Positions 54,501 to 64,000 of a stretch of DNA of 64,000 bases are shown here, piece by piece; the stretch's first letter is position 1, and the number at the start of each line of letters is the position of its first letter. Below the pieces are notes generated by a model. It worked only from the letters and a program-made list of their open reading frames with translations. It was not told the DNA's origin and did not search any database. Made by a program: the position numbers and the translations under genes. The DNA lies in the NCBI RefSeq assembly GCF_963576615.1, contig NC_088714.1, positions 620,001 to 684,000 of the forward strand, given 5' to 3'. Origin of the DNA: Watersipora subatra (lineage: Eukaryota > Bryozoa > Gymnolaemata > Cheilostomatida > Watersiporidae).

Positions 54501-57500
54501 TCAAGAAAAGATGACGCTAGTGTATTGAAGATATGCAAGCTAAAGTGGCAAGTGCTGCAGTAGTGTCCAGGAAAAACGCAAGCACAACAGCACCATAGAT
54601 GATTCCTTGTTTTTAATTCCAACCACAACGGGTTAAAGACATCTGGTTTGCATATTCTGGTATTAAAGCTCACAGTGAAATAAACATTTAGTAATAACCT
54701 CACAGTAACACACACCCACATGTGGAGTTGTTTCCTTTCTAAATACTTGGACATTCTCACCTGTTGGAGGTTTCGATGTTGAGGTCTTTCCATGGTTTAA
54801 AGGCAAAGAAATTGTCAAAAGAATCTCCAATCGCTGCCTTGTAGCTTGTCACATATTTTTGCTGCAACACGCCTGGTCATTACAATAACCCCATTATCTT
54901 TTAGCAAGCGGGCGCATAGCATAACATGTAAATGCAATAGCCCATGTGTATAATATATCAGGGTAATGGCTCAGTTTATTGCCAAACTTTCAACTCAAAT
55001 ATCAAAACGTAAGTAGATGCTTATAGGTATGCCTTACTTATAGCGAGAGAGACAGGAGTAACTTCTTTCTAGCAAACTCACTAATGACAACTTTAATAAA
55101 CTGTTTTGTTTATTTTTCCATCATACAATTCCTTCACAAAAGTTGCTTCCTAAAATAATACATCGCTCAAATTGAAACCAAGATTTTTTTTCTAAATTTA
55201 CAAATACTGAAGAAATACATATAAAGAGTTTAGTTAGAGAATGCGTCAGCAATCTTATTTGTAATGAATCGAAAATCATGAGAGTTTTGTGTCTGGAGAG
55301 TTCAATAAAATATATTGTAAAACGTGATGCGGTCACGCGCCTTTTTTGTATAACAAATTTTCTGTAAACTTTGTGTTCTTTCTTTCTCCCATGACCGCCT
55401 AATGCCCTTACGCTTGGCGGCTCACAATATTTAGTTTTTAAATTTGGAATCTGGTTATTTTATTGAAAGGTTGGCAAACAGAAAAATGTGAAAATAGAAT
55501 TATGTATTGTTTACCGTGCCAACCTTCAGTTTTCAACAGCCAATCAAATGTAAAACTTGTTTGGGACTTACACAGCTTGGAGTTATCACCCCGAAGTTAT
55601 GATTATAAAATCGTGGCCTTACAGAAACTATTACATATTCTATGTTACCGTCTATTGTAGATCAAAATCATTTGTAAATTACGCTGCTATTTTCATATAG
55701 TTTGACATCCTGTTTTAACTGCTACATATAAGCACTCTAGTATATTATATATCCACTCTTATAGTAATATTTCTACCTCTCCTTCGTCATGTTGTGAGTT
55801 TATCACATAAACCTATCACAATAACTTAATAGTGTTTTGCTGTTGACACAATCATTACTGGTACATTTTATTTTATGGTCAAAGCGACATGGGGAGAAAG
55901 GAATTTATTAAAATAATTGAAACCATATTGAGCTGACCGCTGCCAGCTAGAGTGATACTCACAACTGTTAGCTGTGCCTGTGTCAGCCTTGACTGTAGCC
56001 CTACATCCAGCAGTCCTATCTGATCAGCAAACTGCAATAGCCACAAACTCATCAGTCAGTCAATCATCTGTGACATCAACTAAATTGAATTTACAAAAAA
56101 TTGTGCTCTGTGTTTCATGCCAGGGGTAGAAGCTGGTAAACCGAGGTTGATGTTGATTATGTTGTCATATTCAGCTCTGCCCCATCAAGGTTATACTCCA
56201 GTTATATCGATAACCTCACCGCGGAGATTTAGAACCTTAGGAAGTCTTATAGCGTAATGTGACTTCCTCAGACTTGCTATAAGTATTCACTATCACTTTA
56301 TTAACAGAGGAATCTTGTTTCATAACTTTTTTGACATTTTTTCCTGAAAGAATTGTTAAACGGGTCTTTGTAGCGACAATCTATTATTAATGATTTTGTA
56401 CTTGAAGTTTTTTTTGTAAAAGTGCAAGCAGTAAACCAGGCGATCCTCAGAATATCTTTCAATTTTACTCACAGCCTTCAGGTGGGTGTCTAAAGAGGCC
56501 GACTTTCAGAGACCAGACAGAATTTTGAAACTAAATATTGTTATCGACCTGGCGGAAGGCATGGAGCATATGAGTGTGAAGTTTGGATAAAACTGGGCAA
56601 AGATATTGCCTACATGGACTAACAGACAGATTGACATACATATAATCACACAATTTATTTTATGAAAATAGATATCTACAGCGGAGCTATTTGTAGGAGA
56701 GCTATTTGATGCAAAGTATATAGTTACCAGTAGGTAGCTATACCAACTGCGCTATCTGTCCTATAAATGGTTGTCTGAATTTTGTCATGAATAGCGGAAA
56801 GCCCGGTGATGTTCAGGCTTTCCTTAATTTTTAATCAGATAGGCTGCAGCTGGATATTTGAGAGGCTGGTTACCGGAGACCAGATGGAGTTTTGAGATCC
56901 AGGAGTTTTAGTGGCCTGACAGAACGCATGGAGCATATAGAGCCTGCGCATGTAAAGTTTTGATGACATCAGCCAAAAATGTGGAAATTAATAACGTTTA
57001 CATCGACAGACAAACGGACATGCATACAGTGAACAAAGTGGCATTTATTAATAAATCTATTAAAAACCTTGACCTTCAACTTGTACCAAAAACATTTTTA
57101 TTTTTTAAGATTTTTAGTTTTTAAGAGCTTGTAATCACATTTCCACATATTTTGCACCTACAACAAAACAGAGTGAGACATGGTGAATCTTTTCATATCA
57201 AATAACTGTAATGTGAATTTTGTTGCAAGTCAACCTTTAGTAAACGATGATCTCAGTTCAAAGGTGATAGCTGCTAGGTCTGCTCTTATAACACCGTGGT
57301 CAGCTCAGTGGCCGACCTCACTCTTTACGGTGATACCAATTACCACAGCTGGCTCTGAACCTTTTTAAGAGGTGTAAAAAGCATCTCAAGCTAGGTTTCA
57401 TATAAAGTTAAAATGCATTAATTACTCAAAACTAACAAATGAAAATTTATAAAGATTAAATACACTTCACATGTTTCATTTTAGTGGTGAAATGATAACA

Positions 57501-60338
57501 GGAAGCATGCTTGAGAATTACTGCTACAGTAGGTGGGCCCTTCAAAGGTATGCCAATGTTTCCTAGAAGCGACTTCTATAGGTGGTTGTACCTGTTGGTG
57601 CATCTGTGGTTATATCACGCATTATAACAACAATAAATGGTGCACTGGCATTTGGCAAGAACAAATCTAGGTGGGTATGTGACAAGCTATAGCAGGTACA
57701 GTTATGGCAGGTACAGTTAGGCCTAGATTAGTTGGAGATGTGGTAGGTCACAACAGGTAGTTTATAGTGGCTCAGAGTAGTAGATACTTACAACAGACTG
57801 ATAAGCAATAACCTTCTTATACCACCTCCTTAGCTCTTCAACTGAATCTATTGGCTCGAATGTTATCTGGTTAGCGATGGCAGCCAGGTTACCATTCACC
57901 GTCACTGTGTAACTACAACATTCACTCTTTATTTCTCTCTTTTAGCAATAACAAGCTTTGGTGTAAGATATCAACCTTATTTACACTGGTCAATGCCATT
58001 TAAAGCAAATTAGAACAGGAAACAAAAAACTAAAACAAAAAATAATAAAGTAAATTATGTGTATTGAAAGGAAAAGCTGTTTTTGTATAGCATCATATGG
58101 TATAATAATATAATATCATATAGTATGATAATATAGTATGACATCATATAGTATGACAATGTAATATAACATCATATAGTATGATAATATAGTATAACAT
58201 CATATAGTATGGTAATATAGTATAACATCATATAGTATGATAATATAGTATAACAATGTAGTATAACATCATATAGTATGATAATATAGTATAACATCAT
58301 ATCGTATGATAATGTAGTATAACATCATATAGTATGATAATATAGTATAACATCATATAGTATGATAATATAGTATAACAATGTAGTATAACATCATATA
58401 GTATGATAATATAGTATGACATCATATAGTATGATAATATAGTATAACATCATATCGTATGATAATGTAGTATAACATCATATAGTATGATAATGTAATA
58501 TAACATCATATAGTATAATAATATAGTATAACATCATATAGTATGATAATATAGTATAACATCATATCGTATGATAATGTAGTATAACATCATATAGTAT
58601 GATAATATAGTATAACATCATATAGTATGATAATATAGTATAACATCATATAGTATGATAATGTAGTATAACATCATATAGTATGATAATATAGTATAAC
58701 ATCATATAGTATGATAATGTAATATAACATAATATTGCATGATAATATAATATAACACCATATTGCATGATAATGTAGTATAACATCATATAGTATGGTA
58801 AAACATTGCATAATGATACATTAATATTTCAATAATATAATTGAATTATATTATACCACCAAAATAGAACAATTACAATATAATTTAAAACAGGTTTTAT
58901 AAGCATATACAATATATACCTATTATACAATATAGGTTTTATTTTCCAATACTAATAAGTAAGATTACCTTATTAATGTCTGTGTTGCTCCTCTAAACTG
59001 GCAATACTAATGTCATAGGCATATGATATTTTGATAATTTCATTTACATTCTTAAAGAGGCGAAATAATAATAATAATGATGCTCTAAACCTGACATATT
59101 AGAACAGTCATGTCTGCATATCTCTTGTGTTAATATTGTAATTATATCTCTGGATTAATATTAAACTCAATATTAAAATTGACCAGTATTTGGTTACAAA
59201 CCGAAAGTTGTGAATCACAGGAATGCACAATTAATCTGTCCAATAGAATAATGAAATAGCAGACGAAACCTTCTTAGCAATATCTCCCCCTACCAACTAG
59301 CGCAATGTGAGTTTGTAAGAGTAAGGTAAGTTAGCTCCCCCTACCAACCAGCGCAATGTGAGTTTGTAAGAGTAAGGTAAGTTAACTCCCCCTACCAACT
59401 AGCGCAATGTGAGTTTGTAAGAGCAAGGTAAGTTATCTCCCCCTACCAACCAGCGCAATGTGAGTTTGTAAGAGTAAGGTAAGTTAGCTCCCCCTACCAA
59501 CTAGCGCAAAGTGAGTTTGTAAGAGCAAGGTAAGTTAGCTGCCCCTACCAACTAGCGCAATGTGAGTTTGTAAGAGCAAGGTAAGTTAGCTCCCCCTACC
59601 AACTAGCGCAATGTGAGTTTGTAAGAGTAAGGTAAGTTAGCTCCCCCTACCAACCAGCGCAATGTGAGTTTGTAAGAGTAAGGTAAGTTAACTCCCCCTA
59701 CCAACTAGCGCAATGTGAGTTTGTAAGAGCAAGGTAAGTTATCTCCCCCTACCAACCAGCGCAATGTGAGTTTGTAAGAGTAAGGTAAGTTAGCTCCCCC
59801 TACCAACCAGCGCAATGTGAGTTTGTAAGAGTAAGGTAAGTTAGCTCCCCCTACCAACCAGCGCAATGTGAGTTTGTAAGAGTAAGGTAAGTTAGCTCCC
59901 CCTACCAACTAGCGCAATGTGAGTTTGTAAGAGCAAGGTAAGTTATCTCCCCCTACCAACCAGCGCAATGTGAGTTTGTAAGAGTAAGGTAAGTTAGCTC
60001 CCCCTACCAACCAGCGCAATGTGAGTTTGTAAGAGTAAGGTAAGTTAGCTCTCCCTACCAACCAGCGCAATGTGAGTTTGTAAGAGTAAGGTAAGTTAGC
60101 TCCCCCTACCAACTAGTGCAATGTGAGTTTGTAAGAGTAAGGTAAGTTAGACTCAGACTGGAACTTGCAAGACTGGCTGGAAATGCCGGTATGTAGAGAC
60201 TCACTTTAAGTAGGCGGAGCCCTCGATATACTTTCGAAGATTAAACTGGATGATCTTAAGGGAGAGTTCATCATCTCTGTTCTCGACACCATCTTCCAGC
60301 AATGAGTTGACTCTCCTATAGAGATCCTCTGACTCCAT
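48561..60338 (-). CDS. DUF885-family protein, putative metallohydrolase (5' end incomplete)
   Basis: Exons from 5' to 3': 60338-60205, [at least one not found], 57904-57792, 56031-55963, 54861-54761, 54459-54381, 53280-53107, 52309-52223, 51807-51602, 51345-51177, 50372-50236, 49123-48954, 48745-48561. The last eleven join in phase (about 495 codons). Family landmarks: QCRDINHAGLSSLPGG, EIAHQLGLDEVDRISVAMQK, GTGWTPGIFIY, VLVHEALPGHHYQL, IEGWGLYSEY and MPGQACAYKIGELKIKEI. The motif HEALPGHH with a downstream Glu in EGWGLYSE suggests a zinc hydrolase of the gluzincin type, but no activity is established for the family. Two introns start with GC. The C-terminus ends in a hydrophobic run (GIGMMIAAFILASVM), perhaps a membrane or GPI signal. 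N-terminal exons (about 80-150 residues expected) were not found upstream of 60338. Confidence 0.87.
49205..49965. repeat. 31-bp AT-rich minisatellite
   Basis: About 25 copies of CTGATAACCTTATCTTATGT plus ATACTATACTA. It lies in the intron between the last two DUF885 exon pairs. A 25-bp short form lacks ATCTTA. Confidence 0.95.
50621..50664. repeat. Perfect 20-bp-arm hairpin
   Basis: GTAACAGAATGGCTTTAATA, loop CTAA, and the exact inverse. In a DUF885 intron. It could be a tiny foldback or an RNA hairpin. Confidence 0.85.
50865..51125. repeat. GTATAC-type short tandem repeat
   Basis: Irregular copies of ATACCGTAAGTATAAGT on a ~17-bp period. Open frames here are artefacts. In a DUF885 intron. 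Confidence 0.88.
52385..53050. repeat. 29-bp minisatellite
   Basis: About 23 copies of TCTGATATCACTCTACTACT plus ATTATATAG, with ATACTC variants alternating. In a DUF885 intron between the exons ending MQK and starting IIRN. Confidence 0.95.
53285..54370. other. DUF885 intron, no element recognised
   Basis: AT-rich unique-looking sequence. The open frame at 53995-54288 has no motif or splice support. Confidence 0.5.
56462..57020 (+). repeat. Two diverged copies of a SINE-like repeat
   Basis: Segments 56500-56655 and 56875-57020 share GAGACCAGA, GAGTTTTGA-like and GCATGGAGCATAT blocks and end in a GACAGACA...GACAT tail (ACAGACAGATTGACATACAT and CGACAGACAAACGGACATGC). The tail type matches the SINE at 13205. 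They are direct copies about 370 bp apart. Confidence 0.55.
57117..57240. mobile_element. Single arm of the 12100-12976 TIR element family
   Basis: TTAAGAGCTTGTAATCACAT through GTTGCAAGTCAACCTTTA is about 85% identical to the right arm at 12850-12974. The rest of the element is absent, so it is a truncated or solo arm. Confidence 0.8.
58085..58800. repeat. 28-bp AT-rich minisatellite
   Basis: About 25 copies of TATAACATCATATAGTATGA plus TAATATAG. In the gap where one DUF885 exon should lie (57905-60204). Confidence 0.95.
59283..60150. repeat. 51-bp minisatellite (17 copies)
   Basis: The unit holds CTCCCCCTACCAACCAGCGC and AATGTGAGTTTGTAAGAGTA, followed by AGGTAAGTTAG. As 51 is divisible by 3 the minus strand shows a repeating 17-residue frame (GGANLPYSYKLTLRWLV), but no exon support exists. 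A block of several variant units is itself duplicated. Confidence 0.95.
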
Positions 60339-60660
60339 CTGCAATTGAACCATGCAAGTCTTATACCTTTCCAGCTCTGTATCCAAACTTTTACTTTCTT
60401 ACCTTTGTATTCCCACATGTTTATATCTACTCTGTTTTCTTTTCACTTTCCTAAATAATTCTCTTAGAAAAAAAAACTATCAAGTTATTTCATAAAAATT
60501 AAACTAAAAGCAATGTATGATAGGAACTTCTAAAACCTTCACTATTGTGCCAAATGTGAAATTGTGTGTCATTTTCCTCATAAAATAACTATGTAATATG
60601 TAAAGTAAAACTGCATCGGGAAAGTCAGATTTTTGATTTCTCTACAAACTTGTTTCACGT

Positions 60661-60711
60661 TGTCGCTTGTCAGGTGTCTATGCTGGAAACATAGAGACCT
60701 GACAAGCGACA
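60661..60711. repeat. 22-bp-arm hairpin within a ~135-bp inverted repeat
   Basis: Arms 60661-60682 and 60690-60711 pair with a single mismatch around a 7-base loop. Weaker pairing continues outward to about 60620 and 60755 (GTCAGATTTTT against AAAAATCTGAAT). It resembles a small foldback or a miRNA-like stem-loop, upstream of the identified DUF885 exons. Confidence 0.85.
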
Positions 60712-60780
60712 TTAAGGAACAGGTTATTAGCAAAGAAGAAAAATCTGAATTCTCAGATGTTGTTTGTACTTCAATCAATT

Positions 60781-62462
60781 ACACCACTAGTTACTATCAG
60801 TCACCACTAGTTATTATCAGTCACCACTAGTTACTATCAGTCACCACTAGTTACTATCAATCACCACTAGTTACTATCAGTCACCACTAGTTACTATTAA
60901 TCACAACTAGTTACTATCAGTCACCACTAGTTACTATCAGCCACTACTAGTTACTATCAGCCACTACTAGTTACTATCTGCCACCGCTAGTTATTATCAG
61001 TCACCGCTAGTTACTATCAGTCACCGCTAGTTATTATCAGTCACCGCTAGTTACTATCAGTCACCGCTAGTTACTATCAGTCACCGCTAGTTACTATCAG
61101 TCACCGCTAGTTACTATCAGTCACCGCTAGTTACTATCAGTAACAACTAGTTACTATCAGTCACCGCTAGTTACTATCAGTCACCGCTAGTTACTATCAG
61201 TCACCACTAGTTACTATAAGTCACCGCTAGTTACTATCAGTCACAACTAGTTACCATCAGTCACCACTAGTTACTATCAGTCACAACTAGTTACTATCAG
61301 TCACCACTAGTTACTATCAATCACCACTAGTTACTATCAGTCACAACTAGTTACTATCAGTCACCGCTAGTTACTATCAGCCACTACTAGTTACTATCCG
61401 TCACCGCTAGTTACTATCGGTCATCACTAGTAACTATCAGTCTTCACTAATTACTATCAATCACCACTAGTTACGATCAGTCACTGCTAGTTACTATTAG
61501 TCAACGCTAGTTACTATCAGTCACCGCTAGTTACTATCAGTCACAACTAGTTACTATCAGTCACCGCTAGTTACTATCAGTCACAACTAGTTACTATCAG
61601 TCACCGCTAGTTACTATCAGTCACAACTAGTTACTATCAGTCACCACTAGTTACTATCAGCCACTACTAGTTACTATCCATCACCGCTAGTTACTACCGG
61701 TCATCACTAGTAACTATCAGTCTTCACTAATTACTATCAATCACCACTAGTTACTATCAATCACCACTAGTTACTATCAGTCACCACTAGTTACTATCAG
61801 CCACTACTAGTTACTATCCGTCACCACTAGTTATTATCGGTCATCACTAGTAACTATCAGTCTTCACTAATTACTATCAATCACCACTAGTTACGATCAG
61901 TCACTGCTAGTTACTATTAGTCAACGCTAGTTACTATCAGTTCACCACTAGTTATTATTTGTCAACACTAGTTACTATCAGTCATCACTAGTAACTATCA
62001 GTCTTCACTAATTACTATCAGTCACCACTAATTACTATTAATCACCACTAGTTACTATCAGTCACCACTAGTTATTATCAGTCACAACTAGCTACTATCA
62101 GCCACCGCTAGTTACTATCAGTCACTGCTAGTTAATATCAGTCACCGCTAGTTACTATCAGTCACTGCTAGTTACTATTAGTCAATGCTAGTTACTATCA
62201 GTCACCACTAGTTACTATCCGTCACAACTAGTTACTATCAGTCACCGCTAATTACTATCAGTCACTGTTAGTTACTATTAGTCAACGCTAGTTACTATCA
62301 GTCACCACTAGTTATTATCTGTCAGCACTAGTAACTATCAGTTACCACTAGTTACTATCAGTCATCACTAGTAACTATCAGTCTTCACTAGTTACTATCA
62401 GTCACCACTAGTTACTATCAGTCACCACTAGTTACGATCAGTCACCACTAGTTACTGTCAGT
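60781..62462. repeat. 20-bp minisatellite, 1.7 kb (~84 copies)
   Basis: The unit TCACCACTAGTTACTATCAG has variants CACCGC, CACAAC and CATCACTAGTAAC. Multi-unit blocks recur (CCACTACTAG to CTTCACTAATTAC, near 61380-61500 and 61660-61760). Confidence 0.96.
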
Positions 62463-63871
62463 GAAGAGTTTTTCTGTAGCTTTGAATTTTATTTCATCTT
62501 ATTTATTTACGTTTAGTCAAAGACTACTTTTGAACATAAAGGTACGATGACCCACAACTTATAATATATAAAGTGCATATTTAATATAATGTATATTTAT
62601 GTTTTGTGATGGTGAAGCGAATGCGGTTTTGAGATTTTCAGGTTTGCCTTTGCTACGAGCACCTGTCATAGCTTGTCAAAGTTTAGGGAAGTATTTTTTT
62701 CCAGTACAGCTCAAGTCAGTCTGATAAATGGCCCCTGGACTAGTGCACTCTCCTACTGTCAATACAGTAAAACCTATCAGTTCACAGGCCTATATTTTGT
62801 TATCATCCACTCACTTCCTATCGAAATTTTTAACGAACAACAAAAAGGTTGCTATATTCCATGTCTCTCGTGCATTCATACTTTTGCAACAGGCAGCTAG
62901 CTAATTGTTTAATAACAGCATTGCTAGTTGTTTAAGGTAAGGTGATTAACGCGTTTTGCATTGTTGTTGTTTTTTATAGATTTAAATTAATTTGCAGTCA
63001 TTTAATAAGTAGTACACTGGCTTTTCAAATCTAATTCTCGTATCACAATCTAACAGAAATACTCCCACATTTAAAACTACCAATTGTTAGGCTCACTACC
63101 AGGTTCGCTGCATTGAAACGACTGTGAGGCAAATTTGAAAACTAGTTGAGATATCTACATAAACCAGCAAGCACTTGACAACGAGTGTCCCATGGAGTCT
63201 AGAGTCCCTCCATTTCCATTCCTATTCTCCTCCCATTCCATTCCTACCGACTTCAGAGCAATGTTGCCATTATGTGGAGCAGATCAAGCAGATCTGATAA
63301 CATCAATACCCTAGGACACTTATATTTCGCTAGTATTTAGTTTCGTGAGTAGCACACAGACTAAAATTTCGCTGCAACTTAATTTCGCAGCTCTGATGAG
63401 TGCGAAAATATAGTGATGTGAAAATAAATACAGCGGAACAAACAAATTAGATTCCTCAGGTCCGGTCCTCTAGTAAAAAAAGTTTTTATATTTGCGACTA
63501 GTTTGTATTTGTAACCCGCAGGTATAAATGTATGGCAGAAATCGATAATTCAACGTGATCGCTTGCTGCCATTTGTTTCTTGGACTATCAATGACGTCTC
63601 GGTCCTTTCCGTCGTGACCGATATGGTACCGATATTATATCTCAAGTATTTATAGCAAGCGATGGCCATGGCACGTTTTGAGTTCACAATATTTCAAATT
63701 TAAAAATATTAAATACAGTACATGTCTCATAAAAAAGAAAATAGATAACAACCAACATCACAACCAGAACTGTATAACATGGTTGGACCTGGTGAGGGTT
63801 GTTATCGTTTTTGGTTGGCAGTAAAATTCATCACTACAATAAGTATTATTTAATTGTATGACTTCACCTAC
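62463..63871. other. No gene or repeat recognised
   Basis: AT-rich sequence; the open frame 62673-62900 has no motif. N-terminal exons of the DUF885 gene could be here but I could not identify them. Confidence 0.45.
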
Positions 63872-63991
63872 CAGACTTTCATCCTCATCAGTTACAAATT
63901 CGGTGACTAAACTGATATCATCATCTTCTTCGTTTGTCTTGGCTTTTCCAAAAAAACTTGTTATCTTAATTTGCTTTGCCATGCTGCTCAT
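63872..63991 (-). CDS. Candidate first coding exon, unknown protein with PIP-box-like motif
   Basis: Minus-strand ATG at 63991 starts a 40-codon exon ending GAAAGTCTG|GTAGGT. It encodes MSSMAKQIKITSFFGKAK followed by an acidic stretch (EEDDDIS, TDEDES). QIKITSFF fits the PCNA-interacting PIP-box pattern (Q-x-x-I-x-x-F-F). Proteins derived from transposons often have similar short N-termini, so either a host gene or a domesticated element is possible. Downstream exons were not identified. Confidence 0.4.
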
Positions 63992-64000
63992 TCGGTGTAT

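Noticed and set aside
59705..60112. Repeating 17-residue ORF (GGANLPYSYKLTLRW)
   Set aside because: Caused by a 51-bp minisatellite that preserves frame; no splice or promoter support.

Overview
The window is nuclear DNA of an invertebrate animal. It is AT-rich. The host genes are split into 32 or more short exons with GT-AG (a few GC-AG) introns, and the introns are full of minisatellites and DNA transposons. The WDR81 orthologue, the mix of Ty3/gypsy, P-element, hAT, Helitron and TIR elements, and the tRNA-derived repeats fit a marine lophotrochozoan such as a mollusc or bryozoan. The sequence alone does not fix the species, so that is inference.

Layout. 1-3475: minus-strand Ty3/gypsy LTR retrotransposon cut by the window edge, with one open gag-pol frame. 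3646-6632: a complete but defective P-element/THAP9-type transposon with 8-bp target duplication, carrying a broken THAP transposase gene and a ~0.9 kb foldback in place of its 3' half. 6641-9375: gene-free, with a 0.4 kb MITE.

9376-48098 (+): one host gene, WDR81. I traced 32 coding exons whose phases all agree (4,899 nt, 1,632 codons plus stop): N-terminal region, BEACH domain, long helical middle, C-terminal WD40 repeats. Its introns hold a ~0.88 kb TIR element, tRNA-like SINEs, two copies of a 1.4 kb TA-flanked transposon, a hAT relic with TSD, a 55-bp P-element miniature with TSD, a Helitron inserted precisely into a minisatellite, a foldback, a possible 7SL-like fragment, and about 16 tandem arrays. 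Several arrays begin exactly at splice junctions and carry copies of the splice site.

48561-60338 (-), possibly further: a DUF885-family protein with an HEALPGHH motif, 12 exons traced, two of them ending in GC donors. It is convergent with WDR81, and the two poly(A) signals lie 29 bp apart. Its introns also carry large minisatellites. 60339-64000: a 22-bp hairpin, a 1.7 kb 20-bp satellite, sequence without recognisable features, and at the right edge a minus-strand first-exon candidate with a PIP-box-like motif.

Two unlinked host functions are present: WDR81 (endosome maturation and autophagy in animals) and a predicted metallohydrolase of unknown role. The more unusual content is structural: minisatellites seeded at splice sites, the P-element family with its 55-bp derivative, and the two GC-AG introns.
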